From the NCBI GenBank assembly GCA_947458345.1, contig CANHBU010000054.1, positions 1 through 9,021 of the forward strand: DNA of 9,021 nucleotides, in the 5' to 3' direction. Shown here in pieces: positions 1 through 6,627 of this stretch. Numbering within the stretch: the stretch's first letter is position 1; each line of letters begins with the position of its first letter. Position numbers and translations under genes: made by a program. The notes under the pieces were generated by a model. It did no database searches and had not been told where the DNA came from. It saw only the letters and a list, made by a program, of their open reading frames with translations. Source of the DNA: Comamonadaceae bacterium. GTDB lineage: Bacteria; Pseudomonadota; Gammaproteobacteria; Burkholderiales; Burkholderiaceae_C.

Positions 1-3000
1 AGCTTGAAGATCACGATCTTGCCGCGCTGGCCATTGACCACACGCAGATCGGTGACGATGGCCGCCAGCAGCTGCGACTCGCGCGAGTCCACCAGGTCGG
101 CAATGCGCCGCTTGGCAAACTGGCGCACCTCCCGCTCGACCTCGTCAAACAGATGGCCCGACAGGTAAAAGCCGATAGCCGTCTTCTCAAAGCCCAGTTG
201 CGCCTTCACGCCCCAGGGCATTGCCCGCACCAGCGGCGGCTCCTGCGTGGCCTGCGGATCTGCATCAAAGAGGCCACCCTGATTGACATTGGCTTGAGCA
301 GCGGCCGCAAATTCAAAGGCCTGATCGATCGAGGCCACCAAGGCCGCCCGGTTGCGCTGCAAATTGTCAAAGGCACCGGCCTTGACGAGGGCCTCGACCG
401 TGCGTTTGTTCAGCCGCGATTTGTCCACCCGCACGCAAAAGTCGTAGATCGAGGCAAAGGGCCCGCCGGCCTCGCGCGCCGCCACAATCGCGGCGATCGG
501 TTGCGCGCCCGTACCCTTGATCGCGCCGAGCCCATAGCGGATGGCGGTATCGCTGATCGGCTCGAAACGGTACTGACCCCGGTTGATGTCCGGCGCCTCG
601 AAGACCATGCCCATCTTGAGCGCATCGGCATGCAGCACCTTGAGCTTGTCGGTGTCGTCCATCTCCACCGTCATATTGGCGCAGAAAAACTCAGCCGTGT
701 AGTGAACCTTGAGCCAACCGGTGTGATAGGCCAGCAGCGAGTAAGCGGCCGCATGCGACTTGTTAAATCCATAGCCGGCAAAGCGCTCCATCAGGTCGAA
801 AATCTCGTCGGCCTGCTTCTCGCTGATCCCTTTGTCGGCCGCACCCTTGCGAAAGATGATGCGGTGCTCGGCCATCTCCTCGGGCTTTTTCTTGCCCATG
901 GCACGGCGCAGCAGATCGGCGCCGCCCAGGCTGTAGCCGCCCAGGATCTGGGCCGTCTGCATGACCTGCTCCTGGTAGACCATGATGCCGTAGGTCTCGG
1001 AAAGCACCGACTCGACCAAGGTGTGCGGATATTGCACCTCTTCACGGCCGTGCTTGCGCGCCACAAAGCTCGGAATCAGATCCATCGGACCGGGCCGGTA
1101 CAGGGCATTGAGCGCAATCAAGTCCTCGAGCCGCGTGGGTTTGGCATCTTTGAGCATGCGCTGCATGCCCGAGCTTTCAAACTGGAACACCGCCTCGGTC
1201 TGGCCGCGGCTGAACAGGTCATAGGTGGCTTTGTCGTCCAGGGCGATGGTCTCGTAGACAAAACGCTCCTGCCCAGGGTGGCGCCTGACGATGAGCTCGC
1301 GCGCCATCTCCAAAATGGTGAGTGTGGCCAGCCCGAGAAAGTCGAACTTGACCAAGCCGATGGCCTCCACATCGTCCTTGTCGAACTGGCTGACCGCAGC
1401 CTCGCTGCCCGGCTGCGCGTAGAGCGGACAAAAATCGGTGAGCTTGCCCGGTGCGATCAGGACGCCGCCGGCGTGCATGCCCACATTGCGCGTCATGCCC
1501 TCGAGCTTTTGCGCCAGCTCGATCAGCGTCTTGACCTCGTCCTCCTTGGCGATGCGCTCGGCCAGCATCGGCTCCATCTCGATGGCGTAGTGATTCTTGT
1601 CGCCCTCGACCTTGGGCTGCGGCGGGTATTGCAGCGTTACTGCCATGCCCGGCTTGTTGGGAATGAGCTTGGAGATGCTGTCGCAAAAACCGTAGGGCAG
1701 ATCGAGCACCCGGCCCACGTCGCGAATGGCTGCGCGCGCGGCCATGGTGCCGAAGGTGACGATCTGGCTGACCGCATCATGGCCGTACTTGGCCTTGACA
1801 TAGTCGATCACCCGGTCGCGGTTGGTCTGGCAAAAATCGATATCGAAGTCGGGCATTGAGACCCGCTCCGGATTGAGAAAGCGCTCAAACAGCAGCTTGT
1901 ATTGCAGCGGATCGAGATCGGTGATCTTGAGCGCATAGGCCACCAGCGAGCCAGCGCCTGAGCCGCGGCCGGGACCGACCGGACAGCCATTGTTCTTGGC
2001 CCAATTGATGAAGTCCCCGACGATCAGAAAGTAGCCGGGAAAGCCCATCTTCAGGATGACCTCGATCTCGAAGTCCAGTCGCTGCTCGTATTGGGCTCGC
2101 TTGTTGTCTCGCAAGGCAGCATCTGGATAAAGCCTGAGCAAGCGCTCCTGCAAGCCTTCATGTGAGGCCTGCCGGAAATACTGGTCGATGGGCAGGGGGG
2201 CGCCGCCGACCACCGGCGTCGGGTAGTCGGGCAAGCGCGGCTTGCCCAGCTGTAGGCTGAGGTTACAGCGCTTGGCAATTTCTACCGTATTGGCCAGAGC
2301 CGAAGGAAGGTCAGCAAACAGGCTGGCCATTTCCGCCTGTGACTTGAAATACTGCTGCTCTGTGAACTTGCGCTGCCTGCGGGCGTTGCCCAGCACCTCG
2401 CCTTCGGCAACACAAACCCGCGCTTCGTGCGCCTCGTAGTCTTCACGCGTCAAAAACTGGGCCGGGTGAGTGGCCACCACCGGCAGGCCCAAGCGGGCCG
2501 CCAGCTGCACCGCCGCCACAACATGACGCTCGTCATCGGGCCGCCCAGCTCGCTGCAACTCCAGATAAAAACGGTGCGGAAACAGGCCGGCCCATTGCAG
2601 CGCGACATCGGTCGCGCGGGCCTCGTCGCCTTGCAGCAGCGCCTGGCCAATTGCGCCGGCCTGCGCGCCCGACAGCGCAATCAGCCCCGCGCTCAACTCC
2701 TGCAGCCAGGCCAACTCGATGACCGCCTGATCGCGCTGCACATTGCGGGTCCAGGCACGTGTGAGCAACTCACACAAATTCAAATAGCCGCGATGGTCCT
2801 GAACCAGCAGCAGCAGGCGTGTTGGCGGCGCACCTGCTTCCTTGCCCGGGGTCTGCACCCAGACCTCGGCACCGACCAGCGGTTTGAGGCCGGCGCCGCG
2901 CGCGGCCTTGTAGAACTTGATGGTGGCAAACAAATTGCCCAGATCGGTGATCGCCAGCGCGGCCTGTGCATCGGCGGCAGCGCAGGCCACCATCTCATCG

Positions 3001-3059
3001 ACGCGCAAGGTGCCGTCGACCACTGAAAACTCGGTGTGCGTGCGCAGGTGGACAAACAT
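1..3059 (-). CDS. dnaE: DNA polymerase III subunit alpha, C-terminus cut by window edge
   Basis: Catalytic subunit of the replicative DNA polymerase. Read on the minus strand it gives 1019 full codons with no frame break found; the family is usually about 1150-1180 residues, so roughly 130-160 C-terminal residues (rest of the OB fold and the tau-binding region) are missing. The protein opens with MFVHLRTHTEFS, the PHP domain. The first metal-site position is Arg6 (R6-T-H8), as in E. coli (R10, H12), so PHP exonuclease activity is unlikely and proofreading should rest on a separate epsilon subunit. Palm aspartates are D406 and D408 in PDFDIDF and D573 in KFDFLGL, matching E. coli D401, D403 and D555. 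YRPGPMD starts at 654, helix-hairpin-helix sequence lies near 880, and QGGLF at 927-931 fits the internal beta-clamp-binding motif. An in-frame ATG at 3068 (adding Met-Asp-Ala) is an alternative start; 3059 was preferred from family N-termini. The SD is weak. Confidence 0.97.
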   Translation of the reverse strand, partial: MFVHLRTHTEFSVVDGTLRVDEMVACAAADAQAALAITDLGNLFATIKFYKAARGAGLKPLVGAEVWVQTPGKEAGAPPTRLLLLVQDHRGYLNLCELLTRAWTRNVQRDQAVIELAWLQELSAGLIALSGAQAGAIGQALLQGDEARATDVALQWAGLFPHRFYLELQRAGRPDDERHVVAAVQLAARLGLPVVATHPAQFLTREDYEAHEARVCVAEGEVLGNARRQRKFTEQQYFKSQAEMASLFADLPSALANTVEIAKRCNLSLQLGKPRLPDYPTPVVGGAPLPIDQYFRQASHEGLQERLLRLYPDAALRDNKRAQYEQRLDFEIEVILKMGFPGYFLIVGDFINWAKNNGCPVGPGRGSGAGSLVAYALKITDLDPLQYKLLFERFLNPERVSMPDFDIDFCQTNRDRVIDYVKAKYGHDAVSQIVTFGTMAARAAIRDVGRVLDLPYGFCDSISKLIPNKPGMAVTLQYPPQPKVEGDKNHYAIEMEPMLAERIAKEDEVKTLIELAQKLEGMTRNVGMHAGGVLIAPGKLTDFCPLYAQPGSEAAVSQFDKDDVEAIGLVKFDFLGLATLTILEMARELIVRRHPGQERFVYETIALDDKATYDLFSRGQTEAVFQFESSGMQRMLKDAKPTRLEDLIALNALYRPGPMDLIPSFVARKHGREEVQYPHTLVESVLSETYGIMVYQEQVMQTAQILGGYSLGGADLLRRAMGKKKPEEMAEHRIIFRKGAADKGISEKQADEIFDLMERFAGYGFNKSHAAAYSLLAYHTGWLKVHYTAEFFCANMTVEMDDTDKLKVLHADALKMGMVFEAPDINRGQYRFEPISDTAIRYGLGAIKGTGAQPIAAIVAAREAGGPFASIYDFCVRVDKSRLNKRTVEALVKAGAFDNLQRNRAALVASIDQAFEFAAAAQANVNQGGLFDADPQATQEPPLVRAMPWGVKAQLGFEKTAIGFYLSGHLFDEVEREVRQFAKRRIADLVDSRESQLLAAIVTDLRVVNGQRGKIVIFK

Positions 3060-3092
3060 AGCGTCCATTCTATGGCCGCGGTCTGCCCACCC

Positions 3093-3109
3093 GGCGCCCG
3101 CCGAGCGCC
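3093..3109 (-). repeat. GC-rich hairpin between flavodoxin stop and dnaE start
   Basis: Inverted repeat GGCGC / GCGCC with a 7-nt loop, 6 bp past the flavodoxin-like stop codon on the minus strand and 34 bp before the dnaE start. No T-run follows it, so it is not a canonical intrinsic terminator. A 5-bp GC stem can arise by chance in DNA of this composition. If functional, it could partly separate dnaE transcription from the upstream genes. Confidence 0.25.
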
Positions 3110-3114
3110 CTGCT

Positions 3115-3669
3115 TCAGCGTTTGTAGCGCGCAGCGACCTCGGCCACCCGCTGACCGAAAGCGCGGGCCGTGCGCAAGTCGCCAGCAGGCATCTCGCCAG
3201 CCCCTGCGTCGGACGGCGACTGCGCCATCGCACCCGCATAGGAACCCAGGTAGTTGGGGTCATCGCGAACGGCGGCCTTGCTGTTGCTCGGCACCATGCC
3301 CTGGCTGACCCACAGGCCGCCATGCTGCATCGCCAGGGTGAACAGGTAGTTCAAGGTGGAGGCTTTGTCGCCATTCATCGAGGCGCTGTTGGTGAAGCCG
3401 GCAAACAATTTGTCCTTCCAGGCTTGGCTGAACCAGGCTTTGGAGGAGGCGTCGGCAAATTTCTTGAACTGCCAGCTGACCGTGCCCATGTAGGTCGGTG
3501 AGCCCATGATGATGGCATCGGCCGCTGCCAACTGCTCCCAGGCGCCCTCGGGCAGATTGCCGTCGGCATCGATCGCGATCAACTCAGCCTGCGCGCCCTC
3601 GGCCACCGCTTGTGCCATGCGCTGGGTATGGCCATAGCCGGAGTGATAAACCACTGCAATACGAGACAT
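3115..3669 (-). CDS. Flavodoxin-family (WrbA-like) NAD(P)H:quinone / FMN reductase-type protein
   Basis: A 184-residue cytosolic flavodoxin-fold protein predicted to bind FMN. The N-terminus MSRIAVVYHSGYGHTQRMA is a beta strand followed by the FMN phosphate loop (HSGYGHT, residues 9-15). The second FMN-contact loop is GSPTYMGTVSW at 56-66 and the third lies around FTNSASMNGDK, 93-103. Length is close to WrbA (198 residues in E. coli), but the loops differ enough that the symbol wrbA is not assigned. Likely reactions, by family, are two-electron reduction of quinones or of free flavin. The start is fixed by AGAAAGAGAG, whose GAGAG core ends 6 nt before ATG 3669; the frame is open further upstream but only as an overlap with pirin. 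It lies 40 bp downstream of pirin on the same strand, so co-transcription is likely. There is no signal peptide or membrane segment. Confidence 0.88.
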   Translation of the reverse strand: MSRIAVVYHSGYGHTQRMAQAVAEGAQAELIAIDADGNLPEGAWEQLAAADAIIMGSPTYMGTVSWQFKKFADASSKAWFSQAWKDKLFAGFTNSASMNGDKASTLNYLFTLAMQHGGLWVSQGMVPSNSKAAVRDDPNYLGSYAGAMAQSPSDAGAGEMPAGDLRTARAFGQRVAEVAARYKR

Positions 3670-3675
3670 AAAAAA

Positions 3676-3685
3676 CTCTCTTTCT
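3676..3685 (-). promoter_or_regulatory. Ribosome binding site of the flavodoxin-like gene
   Basis: AGAAAGAGAG on the minus strand, followed by six T residues and the ATG at 3669. It decides the start against the longer open frame that runs back into the pirin gene. Confidence 0.65.
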
Positions 3686-3688
3686 GTT

Positions 3689-3707
3689 AAGGGGAAGGGA
3701 AGGGGAA
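3689..3707. repeat. Perfect homopurine mirror repeat between pirin and flavodoxin genes
   Basis: On the plus strand the tract is AA-GGGG-AA-GGG-AA-GGGG-AA, which reads the same in both directions around G3698. It is pure purine for 19 bases, and A-only extension continues to 3709. The transcribed RNA of this operon would carry the pyrimidine complement (CCCC-UU-CCC-UU-CCCC). Homopurine mirror repeats can form intramolecular triplex DNA; with only three G-runs a simple G-quadruplex is not expected. The sequence is certain, any function is not. Confidence 0.7.
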
Positions 3708-3709
3708 AA

Positions 3710-4411
3710 TCAGGCCGCCAGATCAAACACCAGCACCTCGGCCTGGCGACCACCACGCAAGCTGAGCTCGGGCTCGCCCACCAGCTTGGCAGCATCGCCG
3801 CCTTGCAGCAGCTCGCCGTTGACCGACAACTGGCCGCGCACCAGATGCACATACACCTGGCGCTCGGGAGCGATCGGCAAACTGGCCTGCTCCGCGGCGT
3901 CAAACAGTCCGGCATACAAATGAGCATGGGCATGGATCGTCACCGAGCCCTGGGCGCCGTTGGGGCTGGCAACCAGGCACAGGCGGCCGCGCTTTTGATC
4001 GCCGTTGAAATGTTTTTGCTCATAGCCCGGATCGATGCCGAGCTGGGCCGGCTGTATCCAGATTTGCAGGAAATGCGTCTGCCCCTGCGGGCTGTGGTTG
4101 AACTCGCTGTGCATCACGCCGCGGCCTGCGCTCATACGCTGCACGTCGCCCGGCAAGATGGCCGTGCCATTGCCCATGTTGTCCCGGTGCGCCAGCGCGC
4201 CGGAAATCACATAGCTGATGATCTCCATGTCGCGGTGGCCGTGGGTCCCAAAGCCGGTGCCAGGCTCGATGCGGTCTTCGTTGATGACCCTCAGCGGGCC
4301 AAAGCCCATGTGGGCCGGGTCCTGATAACCGGCAAAGGAGAAGGTATGAAAAGACTTGAGCCAGCCGTGATCGGCGTAGCCGCGCTCGTCTGAGCGACGC
4401 AAGGTCAACAT
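3710..4411 (-). CDS. Pirin family protein (YhhW-like bicupin, quercetinase-type)
   Basis: A 233-residue cytosolic bicupin; E. coli YhhW has 231. The N-terminal cupin carries the full metal site: H57 and H59 in GTHGHRDME, then H101 and E103 in GVMHSEF, at the same residue numbers as YhhW. By family this site holds a transition metal, and YhhW and human pirin cleave the flavonol quercetin in vitro; the physiological substrate is not settled. The N-terminal run around WLKSFHTFSFAGY (17-29) is typical pirin. The C-terminal cupin is shorter and ends in VFDLAA. ATG 4411 was chosen because GGAG sits 9 nt upstream; an in-frame TTG at 4426 lies at that SD and is rejected. Pirin is divergent from a LysR regulator 114 bp away and is followed 40 bp downstream by a flavodoxin-like reductase, suggesting a regulated redox or aromatic-stress operon. 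Confidence 0.95.
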   Translation of the reverse strand: MLTLRRSDERGYADHGWLKSFHTFSFAGYQDPAHMGFGPLRVINEDRIEPGTGFGTHGHRDMEIISYVISGALAHRDNMGNGTAILPGDVQRMSAGRGVMHSEFNHSPQGQTHFLQIWIQPAQLGIDPGYEQKHFNGDQKRGRLCLVASPNGAQGSVTIHAHAHLYAGLFDAAEQASLPIAPERQVYVHLVRGQLSVNGELLQGGDAAKLVGEPELSLRGGRQAEVLVFDLAA

Positions 4412-4420
4412 GATGTAAAA

Positions 4421-4424
4421 CTCC
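4421..4424 (-). promoter_or_regulatory. Shine-Dalgarno GGAG of pirin gene
   Basis: GGAG on the minus strand with a 9-nt spacer to ATG 4411. It overlaps the in-frame TTG codon at 4426-4424, which shows that TTG is not the start. Confidence 0.75.
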
Positions 4425-4469
4425 AAAACTTGAGCCGCTGATGCGGTCTAGGGAAGAGACTGTAAGCGC

Positions 4470-4510
4470 TCTTTCGTATCATGAGGTTGAACCAATTTGT
4501 CATCTTTCGT
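4470..4510. repeat. Direct repeat TCTTTCGT, two copies 33 bp apart
   Basis: Exact 8-mers at 4470-4477 and 4503-4510 in the pirin/LysR intergenic space. The 33-bp offset is about three helical turns, placing both copies on one DNA face, which would suit cooperative binding by a LysR tetramer. The match is short and may be chance. Confidence 0.4.
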
Positions 4511-4515
4511 CAAAT
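4487..4515 (+). promoter_or_regulatory. Candidate promoter for the LysR-type regulator
   Basis: TTGAAC at 4487-4492 and TCAAAT at 4510-4515 are separated by 17 bp, each matching the sigma-70 consensus at 4 of 6 positions. Transcription would then begin about 4-5 bases before ATG 4526, giving an almost leaderless mRNA. That agrees with the absence of an SD before this ATG. The -10 lies inside the dyads at 4494-4522, so a bound regulator would block it, the usual arrangement for LysR autorepression. The hexamer matches are modest. Confidence 0.3.
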
Positions 4516-4522
4516 TTTTTGA
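4494..4522. promoter_or_regulatory. Overlapping dyads, probable LysR-regulator operator
   Basis: Two inverted repeats share sequence here. AATTTG (4494-4499) and CAAATT (4511-4516) are perfect 6-bp arms 11 nt apart. TCAAA (4510-4514) and TTTGA (4518-4522) are perfect 5-bp arms around TTT, a 13-bp site that fits the T-N11-A dyad known for LysR-type boxes. The site ends 3 bp before the regulator's ATG and lies 83-111 bp upstream of the pirin ATG, so one bound protein could act on both genes. The repeats are directly visible; operator function is inference. Confidence 0.5.
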
Positions 4523-4525
4523 TCT

Positions 4526-5467
4526 ATGAATACCCCCCTTCGAGTCGCCGATGTGCTCACCCCCGACGCCTTGCGTATGCTCGCAAGCATTGCCGAAAGC
4601 GGCAGCATGGCCGCCGCCGCGCGCACCCTCGGCCTGGTGCCCAGCGCCCTGAGCTACCGGGTGCGTCAGCTCGAGCAGGCTTTGGACGTGCTGCTGTTTG
4701 ACCGCAGCTCGCGCCAGGCCCGACTGACCGAGGCCGGCCATGAGTTGCTGCGTGAAGGCCAGCGCCTGCTGATCGAGATCGACGCGGTCGCGCATCGGGT
4801 GCGGCGAGTGGCCACCGGCTGGGAGCCGCAGTTGACGCTGGCCTGCGACAGCCTGATCTCGCGCACCACGGTGCTCGAGCTGTGCGATGCCTTCTACGCG
4901 CTCAAGCCGCCGACCCGGCTCAAGCTGCGCGAAGAAACCCTGTCGGGCACGCTGGCCAGCCTGAGTTCGGGCCGGGCGGACCTGGCCATCGGCGTGGTTA
5001 ACGAAACCAGTGCCCACCCCGGCATTCGCGCCAAGCCGCTGGGCCAGCTCGACTTTGTTTTCGCGCTGGCCCCGCACCATCAACTGGCCGCTGCTGCAGA
5101 GCCCCTGAGTGATGCCCTCATTGGTCAGCATCGGGCGGTGGCGGTGGCCGATTCGGTGCTCAGTGGCGACGGCCTGACCCTGGGACTGCTGGGCGGACAG
5201 GATGTGCTGACCGTGCCGAACATGGCGGCCAAACTGCAGGCGCAGCTATGCGGCCTGGGGGTGGGCTTTTTGCCGCGCTACATGGCTCAGCCCCACATCG
5301 ATGCCGGCGCGTTACTGGTGCGGGCGGTGCAACGCTCGGGCCGCATCGCCCGCTGCAGCTACGCCTGGCGCCACGAGGCCAGTGCCAGCACGGGCCGGGC
5401 ACTGCGCTGGTGGCTCGAGCAACTGGAGCGGCCTGCCACACGGCGGGCCCTGCTGTCGCGGCCCTGA
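4526..5467 (+). CDS. LysR-family transcriptional regulator, divergent from pirin
   Basis: A 313-residue LysR-type regulator of normal length. The winged helix-turn-helix spans about residues 13-71: the helix pair runs from SGSMAAAARTLG (25-36) through VPSALSYRVRQLEQ (38-51), followed by the wing around LLFDRSSRQARLTEAG (56-71). The rest (about 95-300) is the two-lobed periplasmic-binding-protein-like effector domain, with typical stretches GRADLAIGV and GLGVGFLPRY. No effector can be read from sequence. ATG 4526 leaves 12 residues before the first helix, normal for the family; no SD precedes it, and the candidate promoter would make the message nearly leaderless. It is transcribed away from the pirin-flavodoxin pair, the classical layout of a LysR regulator and its target operon. 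The renalase-like gene 62 bp downstream on the same strand might share its transcript, although a hairpin lies between them. Confidence 0.95.
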   Translation: MNTPLRVADVLTPDALRMLASIAESGSMAAAARTLGLVPSALSYRVRQLEQALDVLLFDRSSRQARLTEAGHELLREGQRLLIEIDAVAHRVRRVATGWEPQLTLACDSLISRTTVLELCDAFYALKPPTRLKLREETLSGTLASLSSGRADLAIGVVNETSAHPGIRAKPLGQLDFVFALAPHHQLAAAAEPLSDALIGQHRAVAVADSVLSGDGLTLGLLGGQDVLTVPNMAAKLQAQLCGLGVGFLPRYMAQPHIDAGALLVRAVQRSGRIARCSYAWRHEASASTGRALRWWLEQLERPATRRALLSRP

Positions 5468-5493
5468 CCCCAGGAATGCCCGGGGTCACCCCG
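5466..5493 (+). terminator. Terminator-like competing hairpins after the LysR regulator
   Basis: GACCCC (5466-5471) pairs with GGGGTC (5482-5487) across a 10-nt loop, starting within the regulator's stop codon. An overlapping dyad, CGGGGT-C-ACCCCG (5481-5493), competes for the same bases. No T-run follows, so this is at best a weak or Rho-assisted terminator. It may separate the regulator from the oxidoreductase gene that starts at 5530. Confidence 0.35.
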
Positions 5494-5529
5494 AGGGATT
5501 TGCCCCGCCGATGCGTGTAGAGTCGGGCC

Positions 5530-6597
5530 ATGGCCAGAACCAAAACCTCCCCTGCGGCAAGCCGCCGCACCCCACCGGCACCGCGCCGCTTTGCCGTGAT
5601 CGGCGCCGGCATGGCCGGCATCGCCTGCGCCCGCACCCTGATGCAAGCCGGTCACGAGGTCACCGTCTTCGAAAAAAGCCGAGGAGCCGGCGGGCGCATG
5701 GCCACGCGGCGCACCGAATTCGGCAGCTTCGATCACGGCGTGCAGTACTTCACCGTGCGCGACGCGCGTTTCAAAAAGGCGCTGGCCGCCACTGCCGCGC
5801 CCACTGCGCCCTGGCAAGTCAACACCGTGCGCATCATGGACGAAGCCGGCCGTGTGGTCGCCGCTGCGGGCCGCAACGCCGAGGCACACCACGTGGCCAC
5901 ACCAGGCATGAACGCCTTGCTGCAGCACTGGGCCGCTCCGATTGAGGCCATGCACAGCCAGAGCCTGGTCACGCGGATCGAGCCCGACCGGCTGCAAAAG
6001 ACGCGCTGGCAATTGCACACCGAAGGCCCAGGCGCGCAGACGCAAATCCACGCGGGTTTTGACGCGGTGCTGCTGGCCCTGCCTTCGATCCAGGCCACCA
6101 CTTTGCTGCGCGCCTCGCAACTGCATCCCGAGCTGCAAAAAAAGCTCGATCTGGTGCGCGTGGCGCCCTGCTGGACCCTGATGTTGGCCTTTCCGCAGGC
6201 CGCTGGCGCCCCCCTGGGCCCGAGCTGGCATGCAGCACGCAGCGAGCACCACCGCATCGCCTGGCTCGCCCGTGAAGGGACCAAGCCCGGGCGCGAGTCA
6301 ATCGAGCGCTGGACCGTGCAGGCCAGCCCCCAGTGGTCGCAGCGCCACCTAGAAGACGATGAAGAGCGCGTCAAGGCCAAGCTGCTGCGCGCCTTCACCG
6401 AAGTCACCGGCATCCGGGCCGAGCCCGGCCATGCGCAGGTGCACCGCTGGCGCTACGCGCAAACACTGGCGCCGCTGGGCCAGAGCCACCTGTGGGACGG
6501 ACGCAGCGGCATCGGCCTGTGCGGCGACTGGTGCCTGGGCCGGCGGGTGGAAGACGCCTTTGTCTCCGGGCTCGAACTGGCTCTGCACGCCGCCTGA
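5530..6597 (+). CDS. Renalase-like FAD-dependent oxidoreductase
   Basis: A 355-residue flavoprotein with a p-hydroxybenzoate hydroxylase / amine-oxidase-type fold. After a basic, Pro/Ala-rich 20-residue leader comes the Rossmann motif VIGAGMAG (23-30), the ribose-binding acid E48 in VFEKSRGAGG, and GGRMATRR (54-61). DHGVQYFTVRD follows at about 72-82, a hallmark of the COG3380 / renalase group. The C-terminal FAD contact is LCGDWCLGRRVEDAF (330-344), with G332-D333 at the flavin ribityl position. Bacterial renalases studied in Pseudomonas oxidise dead-end dihydro-NAD(P) isomers (2- or 6-dihydro forms); that is the best functional guess, but this protein may act on another substrate. ATG 5530 is the only reasonable start before the Rossmann motif, with only a weak AGAG upstream. 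No secretion signal of the usual hydrophobic kind is seen. It lies 39 bp before gluQ. Confidence 0.9.
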   Translation: MARTKTSPAASRRTPPAPRRFAVIGAGMAGIACARTLMQAGHEVTVFEKSRGAGGRMATRRTEFGSFDHGVQYFTVRDARFKKALAATAAPTAPWQVNTVRIMDEAGRVVAAAGRNAEAHHVATPGMNALLQHWAAPIEAMHSQSLVTRIEPDRLQKTRWQLHTEGPGAQTQIHAGFDAVLLALPSIQATTLLRASQLHPELQKKLDLVRVAPCWTLMLAFPQAAGAPLGPSWHAARSEHHRIAWLAREGTKPGRESIERWTVQASPQWSQRHLEDDEERVKAKLLRAFTEVTGIRAEPGHAQVHRWRYAQTLAPLGQSHLWDGRSGIGLCGDWCLGRRVEDAFVSGLELALHAA

Positions 6598-6615
6598 ACG
6601 CGCCGGCCAGCGCGT
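6598..6615 (+). repeat. Hairpin immediately after the oxidoreductase stop codon
   Basis: ACGCGC (6598-6603) and GCGCGT (6610-6615) form a perfect 6-bp stem with a 6-nt loop. The stem begins at the base after TGA and ends 6 bp before the gluQ SD. There is no T-run, so it is more likely a 3'-end stabiliser, a partial terminator or chance than a strong terminator. Confidence 0.4.
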
Positions 6616-6621
6616 GCAGCC

Positions 6622-6627
6622 GGGGAG
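6622..6627 (+). promoter_or_regulatory. Shine-Dalgarno GGGGAG of gluQ
   Basis: GGGGAG with a 9-nt spacer to the TTG at 6637. It supports use of the non-ATG start. Confidence 0.7.

Noticed and set aside
153..1859. Open frame of 568 codons on the plus strand opposite dnaE
   Set aside because: It is codon-phased antisense to the confirmed dnaE frame, its protein shows no recognisable motif, and long antisense frames are expected opposite GC-rich genes.
2427..3026. Open frame of 199 codons on the plus strand opposite the dnaE N-terminus
   Set aside because: Same antisense phase as above; the dnaE PHP-domain reading explains the sequence.
3067..3072. TAGAAT as a -10 element for dnaE
   Set aside because: It matches 5 of 6 bases, but no -35-like sequence lies 15-19 bp upstream and transcription would start almost at the ATG; too weak to list.
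3115..3933. Longer version of the flavodoxin-like gene starting inside pirin
   Set aside because: The extra 88 residues overlap pirin in another frame and are Cys/Arg/Ser-rich without family likeness; ATG 3669 has an SD and the correct flavodoxin N-terminus.
3803..4393. Open frame of 196 codons opposite pirin
   Set aside because: Antisense shadow of a gene with all its metal ligands; no family resemblance.
3710..4426. Pirin start at TTG 4426
   Set aside because: The TTG overlaps the GGAG that serves ATG 4411, and the ATG gives metal-site residue numbers identical to YhhW.
4448..5131. Minus-strand frame of 227 codons opposite the LysR regulator
   Set aside because: Gln/Gly/Ala-rich antisense shadow; the plus strand encodes a complete LysR protein.
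5359..6252. Minus-strand frame of 297 codons opposite the oxidoreductase
   Set aside because: Antisense shadow covering two real genes; low-complexity composition and no motif.
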